The notes: a model not told the origin generated them from the letters alone. A stretch of 64,000 nt of DNA from Bradyrhizobium sp. 186 (GCF_023101685.1 NZ_CP082164.1:8556001-8620000); one strand, 5' to 3'; counted from the stretch's first letter, positions 15,983-25,151 are shown. Numbers and translations: made by a program.

Positions 15983-17665
15983 TCACGCGGCGCGAACACT
16001 CGCCAGGAAACGATCGACATCCGCTCCCAGCAAAGTGGACTGGTTGCTCAGCCCACCTGCAGCCGCAAGCACATCAGCTGCAGCCACCCCGGTTTGGCCA
16101 GACGCCTCGCTCACCCCTACGATGTTGCGCGATACCTCTTCGGTGCCTTGCGCGACCTGCTGGATGCTGCGTGCGATCTCGCGCGTCGCGACACCCTGTT
16201 GCTCCACGGCGGATGCAATCGCAATTGCGATCTCGTTGATCGAGGATATCGTGCCGCTCACTCCTTCGATTGCCTGGACAGCCTCACTCATGGCGCCCTG
16301 CATGCCGTTGACTTGGGTGGAGATCTCCTCAGTTGCACGTGCGGTCTGGCCTGCGAGCGACTTCACTTCGCTTGCGACAACGGCAAATCCCCTTCCCGCC
16401 TCGCCGGCACGCGCGGCCTCAATTGTTGCATTTAGCGCCAGCAGGTTCGTCTGGCTGGCGATCGCGGTTATTAATTGAACCACGTCTCCGATCTTTGATG
16501 TCGCGGCTACAAGCCCTTAAATTGTGATATTAGTCCGTCGCGCCTCTTCAACGGCGCCTCCGGCGACCTTGGTCGAACGCGCCACCTGATTGCCTATCTC
16601 GGCGATCGAGGCCGAGAGCTGCTCAGTGGCCGACGCGACCGACTGCACGCTTGAGCTGGCCTCTTCTGCAGCAGTCGCAACTACTCCGGACTGGCGGCTG
16701 GCAGATTTCGCCGTCTCCGACATGCTCTGGGACGTCGTCCTCATTGCGGAAGCCGACTGAGAGAGGGCATCGAGTGACGTGCTCACACCCTGCTCGAACT
16801 CGTCAGCCAGCTTGCCCAGGAGCCCCCTCTTCTCCGTCTCGGCCATCAATTTCATCTCGTCCTGTTCCTGGCGAAGGCGAGCGGTCTCTATCATGGCGTC
16901 CTGAAACACCTTGACGGTCTTCGCCATTTCTCCGACTTCATCCGCACGCGAGAGCGCAGGAATCGACGATCTTGTATCGCCACTCGCGAGCTTTCGCATT
17001 GCCCCAGTGAGGCTTGCGATCGGCCGCGTGATACTACGGCTAAGAAAAATCGACGTGGCCACGACAAGAGCAAGGGCTATAGCGATGAGAAGGCCAATGC
17101 GCTTTGCTTCTGCCATGAATATCGCGTCGACGTCATCCAGATAAATGCCGCCCGCGACTGCCCAGTCATAGGGCTTGAATCCGACAACATAGGCGATCTT
17201 AGGAAGCGGGTCGCCGACGCCGGCACGGGGAAAGCTAAACGCGACAAAGCCGGATCCGCCGGACTTCACAAGGTCGACTTGCAGCCGGGAGAAAAAGACA
17301 CCGTTGGCATCCGCGTTGTCCTTCATGCTCTTGTTCTGAAACTTGGGATTGGGATGCGCGACCAGCACGGAGTCCATGTCGAGGGCATAAAGATAGTCGT
17401 CATTGCCGAAACGCAATGATTGAAGCAGTTGCTTACTCCGCTCCAAGGCCTGCGCATCGGAGAGCCCTGCCGCTCGGGATGCCTGGTAGTCCAATTCAAG
17501 CGCCTGCTTCGCCAGGAGGACGAGCTGCTGAAGCTTGTCTTTTCGGTCCTCAAGCAAGCTGCTCTTGAGGGCCGACAAGCCGAACCCGGCCACGGATGCA
17601 ATTCCCAGAACAGAGAGAACCACCATCAACATCAGCCTGGAAGAAATCTTGAGCTTGGCAAGCAT
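15983..17665 (-). pseudogene. Methyl-accepting chemotaxis protein interrupted by an in-frame TAA
   Basis: The gene reads in a single frame for 561 codons but contains one TAA stop at 16517-16519 (codon 383). N-terminal part: transmembrane helix at about 10-30, a periplasmic single-Cache domain (DDYLYALDMDSVLVAHPNPKF, DWAVAGGIYLDD), a second helix near 195-213, then HAMP and the first half of the signalling helix. After the stop, the same frame resumes with [20 protein letters not shown] and the conserved hairpin tip [28 protein letters not shown] in pieces. A CAA to TAA change would explain it. As written the product lacks the CheA/CheW contact tip and would not signal. It could be a true pseudogene, readthrough, or a sequencing error, because no other damage is seen. 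Confidence 0.88.
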
Positions 17666-17850
17666 GAAAAATCCTTAACACGCGGAGTCCGACCATCACT
17701 CCGCCTCATCTATCCCACATTGATAAAAAATGCCTTTAGCGCGCAGGAGTCACCTAGAGCGTCTGTGACAGTCGAACACGGCGCATTGATACGAGGAGTT
17801 TGCAGGCCCCTGTTGCGATGACTCCGGTCTGCGGGGAAACATTACCAGTT

Positions 17851-17867
17851 GAGATGACGGTCATCTC
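17851..17867. promoter_or_regulatory. GAGATGAC-G-GTCATCTC palindrome, copy 3
   Basis: 17-bp palindrome with perfect 8-bp arms between the divergent chemotaxis gene and the LysR gene (127 bp before the latter). It shares AGATGAC-N-GTCATCT with the copy at 15936-15952, so both ends of the receptor gene carry the same element. Confidence 0.5.
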
Positions 17868-17993
17868 TTCTCTAGATAACGATGCGCGCCGCATCGTTCC
17901 CCAATGCGTCTTCCACGCGGTCCACATTATTCGTTAGGATGATTGTGACGTCGTTCGAATTGTTGCTGCTGTTGGCTTCAAGAGTGGACTGGA

Positions 17994-18857
17994 ATGGATC
18001 TCTCCGATCTCAGAGTGTTCGAGACGGTTCTGCGTCTTGGAAGTATCAGCCGTGCGGCAACGGAACTGGGTACTGCTCAATCCAAAGTCACAACTCGTAT
18101 CCGAGTGCTTGAGGGCAAGCTTGGCATTTCACTCTTCGAGCGTCACGCACGGGGCGTAACGCCAACCTCGGCAGCCCGCAGGGTCCTCCCCTATGTCGCG
18201 AGGCTTTCAAGACTTGCTGCGGATGCCCGAGCTGCGGCACGGGATGATGGTGTGCCGAGGGGCACTCTGCTGATCGGAAGCCTCGAGACGACCACCGCGT
18301 TGCGACTGTCTCCTCTTCTGCCAAGGTTTGCCAACGCCTGCCCCCACGTCCGGCTCGCAATCACGACCGGAAACACCACACGCTTGTTGAATGAAGTCCT
18401 TGAGTATCGTCTCGATGGCGCGTTTGTCGTCGGCCCCGTCGATCACCCGGACCTGAATCAACGGCCTTTCTTCCACGAGGAGCTCGTGCTCGTAACGACC
18501 CCGTCGATCCGGACAAAGGACCTGGCTGACATCGACGGTTTGAAGATGGTCGTCTTTCAGATCGGCTGCTCTTATCGTGTCCGTCTGGAGACGATGCTGA
18601 TGGAATTAGGGATCACTCTGTCCGAGCCGCAAGAGCTTGGTTCTCTCGACGCCATCATCAGTTGCGTCTCAGCCGGCCTTGGTGTCACCTTGATGCCGAG
18701 AGGTGCAATCGCAGCTGCCGCCCGGGATGGCAGGGTCGCTGCGCATGCGTTGCCGCCTTCCCGGGCCGCCGTTAAGACGGTGTTCGTCTGGCGAAAGGAT
18801 GTCTATGTGTCGAGCGCGATGACAGCCCTGTTCGATCTGATCGAATCCCGGCCGTGA
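17994..18857 (+). CDS. LysR-family transcriptional regulator
   Basis: 287-aa LysR regulator. The HTH is at residues 3-60 (LRVFETVLRLGSISRAATELGT, QSKVTTRIRVLEGKLGISLFERH), followed by the inducer-binding domain with GSLETTTALRLSPLLPRF. It closely resembles the LysR at 27743-28690, sharing LDGAFVxxPVxH, GCSYRxRL and TVFVxRKD along most of the length, so the two are paralogues. It faces the aldoxime dehydratase gene tail to tail and diverges from the chemotaxis receptor. LysR proteins usually act on divergent or adjacent operons; the liv-oxd or nmo operons are plausible targets. Confidence 0.92.
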   Translation: MDLSDLRVFETVLRLGSISRAATELGTAQSKVTTRIRVLEGKLGISLFERHARGVTPTSAARRVLPYVARLSRLAADARAAARDDGVPRGTLLIGSLETTTALRLSPLLPRFANACPHVRLAITTGNTTRLLNEVLEYRLDGAFVVGPVDHPDLNQRPFFHEELVLVTTPSIRTKDLADIDGLKMVVFQIGCSYRVRLETMLMELGITLSEPQELGSLDAIISCVSAGLGVTLMPRGAIAAAARDGRVAAHALPPSRAAVKTVFVWRKDVYVSSAMTALFDLIESRP

Positions 18858-18872
18858 CCCGAGCCGTCCAGC

Positions 18873-19925
18873 CTAGGACCGCTGCTCGCCTTCGAAGTAG
18901 TTCAACAGGCCCGTCCCCGGCGCGCAGTTGACATACTCGAAAAGCTGGTTGTTCTCCGGCAGCACGAACACTTCATGCCAGGTTCTGAGCTGGTTCTTCG
19001 TGCCGAACTTGCGGTAACGGGCCATTGCGGCGCGGAATATCGCGCCGTGCGAGGGATGATGCTCAGCCCAGTTTTCCATGTGGCCAAGCGACAGAAAGTA
19101 TCCGAGCGCATGAGTCTCGAGCTCGGGTGCCCCGCCCGCATCGCATGTTTGCTGGAATCGCAGCGAGCAGCAACCCGTTGCCTCAGGACTTTCGCGCAAG
19201 AAGTCCATTCCGCGTTCGAGGGGTGTCCGCAGGTCGCGCATGTAATCTTCGGTTTGGTCGGCATCGCAGCGCCCCCAAAAGGCCGCCGACCGAATGACCG
19301 TGAGATTCTGGGGCGTAGCGATCCGCCACCGATTGGACCTGGTCTCGCGCGGCGTCGCTGATGGGAGCTCAGCCAGCGCCGACGGCAAAGGATCGATCGC
19401 GGCGAGTGGGATCCGGTCGCGCATCGCGCCGTAATAGCCGCAATACGGTGTCGGGTAGAGCGCCACTTCGTTAGAGCGACTCATTCCGGCTGGATAATCG
19501 TTCCAATACAGCGTCTCAAGGCGTTCGATCGGAACGGTCAAGCTCTCGCGGAAGTAGCCCGTCGCCTCCGAACACCTCGCCGAATCGTTCCACCAATTCG
19601 CCACGCGTCGATCTTCGAGCCAATCATCACGACGGGTCTGGTCAACCCAATAGCTCGCAACCACATGCGTATAGAGGCCGTTGTGATCGACGAACCACGC
19701 ATGATCGTGCACGTGCGGGCCGTTCGGCAGGCAGACGGCCTCGGACATCCACGGTATGAAGCCGGACTTGTAGACGGCTTCCGCGTTCGGTCCCTGGATG
19801 CCGTGAAATGCAAGGCACAAAGCTTCGCATTTGCGTGGGAAACCGACGGACCAACGCTGGACCACCGGCTCGAAACCCTTCGGCTTGCGCAGCGGATTGA
19901 TCCGCTCCAATACCTGAAAATTCAT
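18873..19925 (-). CDS. oxd: Aldoxime dehydratase (haem-containing, OxdA/OxdB type)
   Basis: 350-aa cytoplasmic haem enzyme dehydrating aldoximes (R-CH=NOH) to nitriles. The length matches the family. Hallmarks include FHGIQGPNAEAVYKS, the histidine-rich GPHVHDHAWFVD, YWNDYPAGMSRSNEVALYPTPYCGYYGAMRDRIP in pieces, and the C-terminal haem/catalytic region LGHMENWAEHHPSH (His 282-293) and RTWHEVFVLP (His317). By family knowledge one histidine in the former block is the proximal haem ligand, and His317 corresponds to the catalytic distal histidine. It is the last gene after livKHMGF on the same strand, 15 bp behind livF, so the ABC transporter probably imports its substrate or a precursor. Confidence 0.9.
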   Translation of the reverse strand: MNFQVLERINPLRKPKGFEPVVQRWSVGFPRKCEALCLAFHGIQGPNAEAVYKSGFIPWMSEAVCLPNGPHVHDHAWFVDHNGLYTHVVASYWVDQTRRDDWLEDRRVANWWNDSARCSEATGYFRESLTVPIERLETLYWNDYPAGMSRSNEVALYPTPYCGYYGAMRDRIPLAAIDPLPSALAELPSATPRETRSNRWRIATPQNLTVIRSAAFWGRCDADQTEDYMRDLRTPLERGMDFLRESPEATGCCSLRFQQTCDAGGAPELETHALGYFLSLGHMENWAEHHPSHGAIFRAAMARYRKFGTKNQLRTWHEVFVLPENNQLFEYVNCAPGTGLLNYFEGEQRS

Positions 19926-19940
19926 AGCGAGCTCCGTTCC

Positions 19941-20678
19941 TTAGTGGATTCCAAAATATGCCTTGTGCAGCTCGGAATTCTCTTTCAAGAGTTCAGCGCT
20001 TCCTTTGGCGACAACGAGTCCTTGTGCCAGCACGTATCCGTAATCGGTGACGTCGAGCGTTTGACGCACGTTCTGCTCAATCAGCAGAACCGAAAGTCCG
20101 GCTGACTTTAGTTGTCGGACTATTCCGAAAACCTCCGAGACAAATAACGGCGACAGGCCGAGCGAGGGCTCGTCAAAGATCACGAGCTCCGGATCGGCGA
20201 TCAGCCCTCGCGCGATGGAGAGCATCGACCGCTCGCCGCCGGACAGTGTTCCCGCAAGCTGGCTTCGCCGCTCCTTCAGACGCGGGAAGACCTCGAACAT
20301 CTCATCCATCCGGGCCGCAACGCGCCTGTCGTCACGCATGATCAATCCGCCGACCTTGAGGTTCTCAAGAACGCTCATGCGCGGCATCACGCGATTGCCT
20401 TCCGGGATCGTTGCGATCCCGAGAGCCGCGATCTTGTGCGTAGGCATATTGGTTGTCGCCACATGCCCAAAGCGTACCTCGCCTTTCCGAACACGGGTCA
20501 ACCCGAGGATGGCCCGGATCAACGTGCTCTTGCCGGCGCCGTTGGCGCCCAGGATGGCCGTTACCGTACCGGGCCTGACCTCGATGGTCACGTTCTTCAG
20601 AACGTCGGCGCGATCGTAGCCAGCGTTGATCGCATTGACCGACAATGTCCGCGCCGCGGTTCGTCGCACGCTGATCAT
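19941..20678 (-). CDS. livF: Branched-chain amino acid/amide-type ABC transporter ATPase (LivF-like)
   Basis: 245-aa ATP-binding subunit. Walker A is GANGAGKST, the signature motif is LSGGERSML and Walker B is LVIFDEPS, followed by LIEQNV typical of LivF proteins. It is translationally coupled to livG with a 4-bp overlap. Liv/Urt-type transporters take up branched amino acids, amides, urea or aromatic compounds, and substrate cannot be read from the ATPase. Linkage to the aldoxime dehydratase suggests a nitrogen-containing substrate. Confidence 0.92.
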   Translation of the reverse strand: MISVRRTAARTLSVNAINAGYDRADVLKNVTIEVRPGTVTAILGANGAGKSTLIRAILGLTRVRKGEVRFGHVATTNMPTHKIAALGIATIPEGNRVMPRMSVLENLKVGGLIMRDDRRVAARMDEMFEVFPRLKERRSQLAGTLSGGERSMLSIARGLIADPELVIFDEPSLGLSPLFVSEVFGIVRQLKSAGLSVLLIEQNVRQTLDVTDYGYVLAQGLVVAKGSAELLKENSELHKAYFGIH

Positions 20679-21454
20679 TGCCCTCTCCCGAGATAAGCCG
20701 CCTGCACTTCGGGGTCGGCTATCAACCCGTCAAAACTGCCTTCGAAGACTTTCCTCCCGAAATTGAGCACGATGCAGCGATCGGAGACACGCCGGATGAC
20801 GTCCATTTCGTGCTCCACCAGGACCACGGCCAGATCCGGCATCTCGGACCTGAATGCGAGGAGATCGTCCATGAGTTCGCGCGTCTCATCGGGGGTCATA
20901 CCGGCGGAGGGCTCATCCAGCAACAGCAGGCGCGGCCTGCCGATCAGCGCCCGGCAGATCTCGATCCGGCGACGGTCGATCATCGGGAAAGAGCTCACAG
21001 GCTGGAACAGCCGGTCGGCAATCCCGGCGTTGAAGCGGGACGCAATCTCCCGTGCGCGATTGACCGTCTCCCGCAGCTCTCTGCCCCACCTCGCGCGGCG
21101 AAACAGATTTGTCAAAAGACCGAGATCGCAATGGCAGAGGGCTCCGACCGCAATATTGTCGAACACGCTCTGATCGAGCATCAGCCTCGATCGCTGAAAC
21201 GTTCGCGCGACACCGGCACGACCGATCATCTGCGGCGCACAGCCAAAGAGGTCGTGGCCATCAAGCCGGATCGATCCCCCGCTCGGGTCGTAAAGTCCCG
21301 TGATGACGTTGAAGAATGTCGTCTTTCCCGATCCGTTGGGCCCGACCAGCCCGATCGTCTCGCCGCGGCCGATTTCGACGTCGAAACGGTCGAGCGCGAC
21401 CAGCCCGCCGAATGTCTTGGTGAGACCGGCACATTGTAGCAGAGTGCTACTCAT
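20675..21454 (-). CDS. livG: Branched-chain amino acid-type ABC transporter ATPase (LivG-like)
   Basis: 259-aa ATP-binding subunit. Walker A is GPNGSGKTT, and the family-typical long loop leads to ARTFQRSRLMLDQSVFDNI. Instead of the canonical LSGG signature this copy shows PMIDRRRIEICRALIGRPRLLLLDEPSAGM: the expected LSYGxQR motif is replaced by SSFPMIDRRR. That departure from consensus might weaken its ATPase role, although Walker B is intact. The start at 21454 is chosen by the ATGA overlap with livM and the normal family N-terminus; the frame is open much further upstream. Confidence 0.88.
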   Translation of the reverse strand: MSSTLLQCAGLTKTFGGLVALDRFDVEIGRGETIGLVGPNGSGKTTFFNVITGLYDPSGGSIRLDGHDLFGCAPQMIGRAGVARTFQRSRLMLDQSVFDNIAVGALCHCDLGLLTNLFRRARWGRELRETVNRAREIASRFNAGIADRLFQPVSSFPMIDRRRIEICRALIGRPRLLLLDEPSAGMTPDETRELMDDLLAFRSEMPDLAVVLVEHEMDVIRRVSDRCIVLNFGRKVFEGSFDGLIADPEVQAAYLGRGQ

Positions 21455-22650
21455 TTTGGCGCTCCGTCGATGAAGCGTGACAGGTCCCTCGCCGGACGAG
21501 GCAGGATACCGCCCGGGCGGAACAGCAAGATGACGAGCACGAGCAAGGCGAACAGCAACAGGCGGAATTCCTGGATCGTCTGCAGTTTTTCCGGCAGCTC
21601 CAGGATAATCAAGGCGGCTACGACCGAGCCCCACAAATTGCCGATTCCGCCCAGCACCACGATTGAGAGCATCAGCAGTGAGTCCCCGAGGCCCGCCCCG
21701 TTCGGTGTCACGAACCCGTTCATCATCCCGTAGAGCGCTCCAGCCATGCCGATGATGGCGTTGCCGAGGACAAAGCCGACGACCTTCCACAGCCGGATCG
21801 ACAGGCCGAACACCGCCGCGGCGGTCTCATCGCTGCGGACAACGTCCAGGGCGATCCCGACCCACGAGTTTTCCAGGCGACGGACGAGGATGAACACGAG
21901 GCCGAACATGCAGACCGAGAGCGTTGCATAGGGCAGATAGAACGACACGCTCCATGGACCAATCTGGTTGAGCCGGGCGAAATCCAGCCCCAGGATCGAA
22001 AAGCTTCCGATCTTCAGGCCCTGGGGGCCGCCGAGCACGTCGTTGACCTCGAGCCAGGTCCGCAGCAGCACGCCGAAGGCGATTGTCACGAGCGCCGCAT
22101 AGTGTCCGCGCGTGCGCAGCACCGGCAGCAACAGCACGAGGCCCATTGCACCCGTCACAAGCGCGCCGATCGCCGGCGCGAATGCGCGCGGAACCGTGGT
22201 GTATGCACTCACTACGGCGGCCGTATATGATCCTATGATGAAGAAGGCCGCACCTGCGAAGTTGGCTATGCCGGCGAATGCGAGCTGCAAGTTGAGCGCG
22301 ATGCAGGCAGTCGAGAAGATTGCCACGGTTGCCAGCATCAGAAGCGCGTAGTGATCGGCGTGAAACAGGACAATCAGGATCAACGCACAGAGCAACGCCA
22401 TTCCATTGGCAACGCCTCGATAGTCGCCGCAGGTGGCGGCGATCTCCCGGCCGATCTGCGTTCGATCCGCCACTCCAAACGCCAGAATAAAGGCCGCGAG
22501 CAAGGCGAGAACTACGGGCTGGGATTCGGCGTGCATCATCACGCCGCCGCCGGAAAACAGAAGCGCTACCACGGCTGTGACGAGGGCGCGCGGATGACGA
22601 CGAATCCGCGGAACGGAGAGCGAGGGAGCCGGGCTTGAAAGGCTGCTCAT
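21451..22650 (-). CDS. livM: Branched-chain amino acid-type ABC permease (LivM-like)
   Basis: 399-aa inner-membrane permease with about ten hydrophobic segments. Signature regions are LNLQLAFAGIANFAGAAFFIIGSY in part, YAALVTIAFGVLLRTWLEVND, and MLSIVVLGGIGNLWGSVVAALI near the C-terminus. The start at 22650 lies just behind the livH stop (TGACATG arrangement); ten further codons upstream are open but lie inside livH. It partners LivH to form the channel. Confidence 0.9.
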   Translation of the reverse strand: MSSLSSPAPSLSVPRIRRHPRALVTAVVALLFSGGGVMMHAESQPVVLALLAAFILAFGVADRTQIGREIAATCGDYRGVANGMALLCALILIVLFHADHYALLMLATVAIFSTACIALNLQLAFAGIANFAGAAFFIIGSYTAAVVSAYTTVPRAFAPAIGALVTGAMGLVLLLPVLRTRGHYAALVTIAFGVLLRTWLEVNDVLGGPQGLKIGSFSILGLDFARLNQIGPWSVSFYLPYATLSVCMFGLVFILVRRLENSWVGIALDVVRSDETAAAVFGLSIRLWKVVGFVLGNAIIGMAGALYGMMNGFVTPNGAGLGDSLLMLSIVVLGGIGNLWGSVVAALIILELPEKLQTIQEFRLLLFALLVLVILLFRPGGILPRPARDLSRFIDGAPK

Positions 22651-22651
22651 G

Positions 22652-23575
22652 TCACACCCGGTCGCTGCGCTGTTCTGCAATCATTCCTGTCGGGAACAAC
22701 GCAATCAGGATGATGATGACGGCAAAGGCCACCACATCGCGATAAGCGCTCGAGATCGGCATCGCGACCACGACCAGCGTCTGCACGCCGGCGAACAGAA
22801 ATCCCCCGATGATCGGCCCGATCAGGCTTCCAAGACCGCCCACCACGGCCGAGGCGAATCCGATGATGCCGAGCAGAACGCCCATATTGAAGCTGATCTC
22901 GCGGTAATACAGCCCGAGCATGCAGCCGGCAAAAGCGGCGAGCCCCGATCCCAATGCGAACGTCCCCAGCACCACGCGCTGCTGGTCAATGCCTGCTAGG
23001 CGCGCAACCTCGTCATCTTGGGCCACGGCGCGGATCGAGAGCCCGAACCGGGTGCGGGTCACCAACAAATGCGTTCCCACCACCAGCAGCAGTCCGGCGC
23101 ACAAGATGATCACACTGTCGATACCCACACTGAAGGAACCGGCCTTGATCATGCCGCTCGGCAACAAAGCCGGAAACGGCTTCGGGTTTCCGCCGTTGGG
23201 CACGCCAAGCCGGATGGCCTCGCGCAGCACGGTGCCGGCCATCAAGGTCGCGAGCAGCACATTGATGCTGGGCGCGCCGCGCAAAGGGATCACAAGAACC
23301 CTCCCGATCACGATGCCCGCGAGCGCCCCGGCGCCGACCGCAGCCGACAAACCGGCGAGCAAGGCCAGCGCAGGGGGCAGCGCAAAGAGAGCTCCCGAAA
23401 CGCCGGCGGCTCCCAAGGCTGAGAAACTTCCGAGGGTCACGACGTCACCATGCGAGAACTTGATGACGTCGAGCACCCCAAAGAACAGCGAAAATCCAAC
23501 GGCGATCATTGAGTAGATCACCCCCAGCATGAGGCCGTTGAACACCTGCTGCGCTACGATCCCGAGGTCCATCAA
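22652..23575 (-). CDS. livH: Branched-chain amino acid-type ABC permease (LivH-like)
   Basis: 307-aa permease with eight hydrophobic segments. Diagnostic blocks are QQVFNGLMLGVIYSMIAVGFSLFFGVLDVIKFSHGD at the start (in pieces), LGIDQQRV-like DEVARLAGIDQ, and GFASAVVGGLGSLIGPIIGGF. It is the second gene of the operon, 36 bp after the binding-protein gene, and pairs with LivM. Confidence 0.92.
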   Translation of the reverse strand: MMDLGIVAQQVFNGLMLGVIYSMIAVGFSLFFGVLDVIKFSHGDVVTLGSFSALGAAGVSGALFALPPALALLAGLSAAVGAGALAGIVIGRVLVIPLRGAPSINVLLATLMAGTVLREAIRLGVPNGGNPKPFPALLPSGMIKAGSFSVGIDSVIILCAGLLLVVGTHLLVTRTRFGLSIRAVAQDDEVARLAGIDQQRVVLGTFALGSGLAAFAGCMLGLYYREISFNMGVLLGIIGFASAVVGGLGSLIGPIIGGFLFAGVQTLVVVAMPISSAYRDVVAFAVIIILIALFPTGMIAEQRSDRV

Positions 23576-23611
23576 TGTCTCCGCGCGCTAGGGCGACGCA
23601 TGACGTGTTGG

Positions 23612-24778
23612 TCAGTTGAGGCGGAGTTTTCGTTTGCCGGCGGAATATTCGCTATCCGGCCAATAGACCCATTTACCATCCTGGGCGACATAGACGTTGG
23701 CCCTCAGAATGTTCTGCCTGTGGTCGTCGAAATTGATCTCGCCGACCAGCGACTTGTATGCCTTGGTCGTATTGAGCAAGTCCTTGACCTTGGCCCGGTC
23801 GGGGCCAACCTTCTCGATCGCATCCATGATCAGATTGGCGGCGGAGTAGGCGAAGGGGCCATAAGCGTCCGGGTCTTCGCGAAAGCCCGCCTTGGCGTAT
23901 GCGTCGAGAAACGCTTGGCCCTGCTCATATTTGCTGATGGGAGCGCCGTTATGGAAGGAAATCGTTCCTTCCGCCGCGGCACCTGCGCCTTCCAGGAAGC
24001 CTGCGTTCATGATGCCGGAGACGCCCGCAAGCTGGGCGGTGACACCGACCCGATCCATTTGAGCCCGCAATCGGACGCCGAGCGGCGTCAGGCCGCCCAC
24101 CATGATCAGATCCGGCTTGAGCTCCTTGATCTTGGTGAGTTCAGCCGTGAAGTCCTGCTGATCCGGGCTGACCGGAAAAGTCGCGACGATCTCGCCGCCG
24201 GCCAACTTGAGATATTCGCTGAAGTATTTGTTCTGTCCCTTGCCGTAGTCGGTGGTGTCGTGAACGACAACGTATTTCAGGAACCCCTGCTTGGTGAGGA
24301 ACTCCGCTGCGAGCTTGCCTTCATTGATCATCGTCCCGTTGACGCGATGAATTTCGTGGTAGTCGTTGCCATAGGTGATCTCGGGCAGGATGGCGCCCCA
24401 CACCACGACCGGCAATCCGAACCGGGCATAGGTATCAACCGTCGCGATGCCTACGGCCGAGCAATAGTGGGTCACAGCGGCGATGATGCTACGATCTGAT
24501 GCAGCCTTGGTTGCGACCTGGATGCCGATATTCGGCTTGCATTCGTCATCGAAGGTGACGAGCTCGTAAGTATACTTTGCCGTGGGGTCGGCGTTTCGCA
24601 ATTGCACGGCCAATTGCGTGGAGTTGCGGCCCCCGATGCCGGGAGCTGAATTGCCGCCCGACAATGGTCCAATAAACGCAAGCTTTACGCTCTCCTTGGC
24701 CAAGACCGGAACTGTTCCGGTCGCTCCCGTGACCAGCGCGCCGCATGTCAGCAGCAACAATTTGGTTATCAGCTTCAT
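23612..24778 (-). CDS. livK: ABC transporter substrate-binding protein (LivK/UrtA-like)
   Basis: 388-aa periplasmic receptor, first gene of the livKHMGF-oxd operon. Residues 1-27 form a signal peptide (MKLITKLLLLTCGALV, cleavage near VLAKE). The mature part has the type I periplasmic binding fold: LAFIGPLSGGNSAPGIGGRN, IAAVTHYCSAVGIATV, PVVVWGAILPEI and FEGAGAAAEGTI-like loops. GAGGGAGGGC precedes the ATG at 24778. The family covers branched amino acids, amides, urea and aromatic acids. The operon context with aldoxime dehydratase points to an amide, oxime or nitrile, which is inference. Confidence 0.91.
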   Translation of the reverse strand: MKLITKLLLLTCGALVTGATGTVPVLAKESVKLAFIGPLSGGNSAPGIGGRNSTQLAVQLRNADPTAKYTYELVTFDDECKPNIGIQVATKAASDRSIIAAVTHYCSAVGIATVDTYARFGLPVVVWGAILPEITYGNDYHEIHRVNGTMINEGKLAAEFLTKQGFLKYVVVHDTTDYGKGQNKYFSEYLKLAGGEIVATFPVSPDQQDFTAELTKIKELKPDLIMVGGLTPLGVRLRAQMDRVGVTAQLAGVSGIMNAGFLEGAGAAAEGTISFHNGAPISKYEQGQAFLDAYAKAGFREDPDAYGPFAYSAANLIMDAIEKVGPDRAKVKDLLNTTKAYKSLVGEINFDDHRQNILRANVYVAQDGKWVYWPDSEYSAGKRKLRLN

Positions 24779-24963
24779 TGGCAATGCCCTCCCTCGCTCA
24801 CAAAACTGTATCCATCCCGGAGAGGCGAGACAGTGCGAATCTTCGCAAACGGGCGTGCGCAACGGAGCACGAGCAGGTGCACCGGCGTTGGTCGCCTACA
24901 ATCGAAACAGATTGCTGCTGCTTTGAGCATAGGGCTGCCTTCGACGAAGCAGATGCGGGCCTC

Positions 24964-24998
24964 AAAAAAAACACCCCGTTGCAATCGGCAACGGGGTG
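24964..24998 (-). terminator. Intrinsic terminator of the MHS-transporter operon
   Basis: CACCCCGTTGC (24972-24982) pairs perfectly with GCAACGGGGTG (24988-24998) around a 5-nt loop. On the minus strand the hairpin is followed by a run of T (the AAAAAAAA at 24964-24971 read in reverse). It ends transcription coming from 25178-26536 before the livK promoter. Confidence 0.9.
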
Positions 24999-25119
24999 AC
25001 TGGGTCGCAGGACATCTGCGACAAGTCGAGGGAGGTAATCTTCGCAGTCACGACAGCCAGGGGCTCATCGCAGACGTCGAATTAGTCCTTCATACCATCG
25101 TCACGACAAATTCCCGCCG

Positions 25120-25151
25120 GGTGTTCGTGCAAAGGGCCTTGCACGAACACC
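25120..25151. repeat. Perfect 13-bp inverted repeat
   Basis: GGTGTTCGTGCAA (25120-25132) and TTGCACGAACACC (25139-25151) with a 6-nt loop, 27 bp beyond the MHS-transporter stop. There is no T-run, so it is more likely an mRNA 3' stabilising stem or an operator than a terminator; the true terminator lies 120 bp further on. Confidence 0.7.

Noticed and set aside
15983..16483. Separate short gene for the C-terminal chemotaxis signalling domain
   Set aside because: It is in the same frame as the upstream part, separated only by one TAA, and a soluble signalling fragment starting at GTG without a ribosome site is less likely than one interrupted gene.
25120..25151. The 13-bp perfect inverted repeat as the terminator of the transporter operon
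   Set aside because: There is no T-run on either strand; the neighbouring 24964-24998 hairpin has one and is the better terminator.
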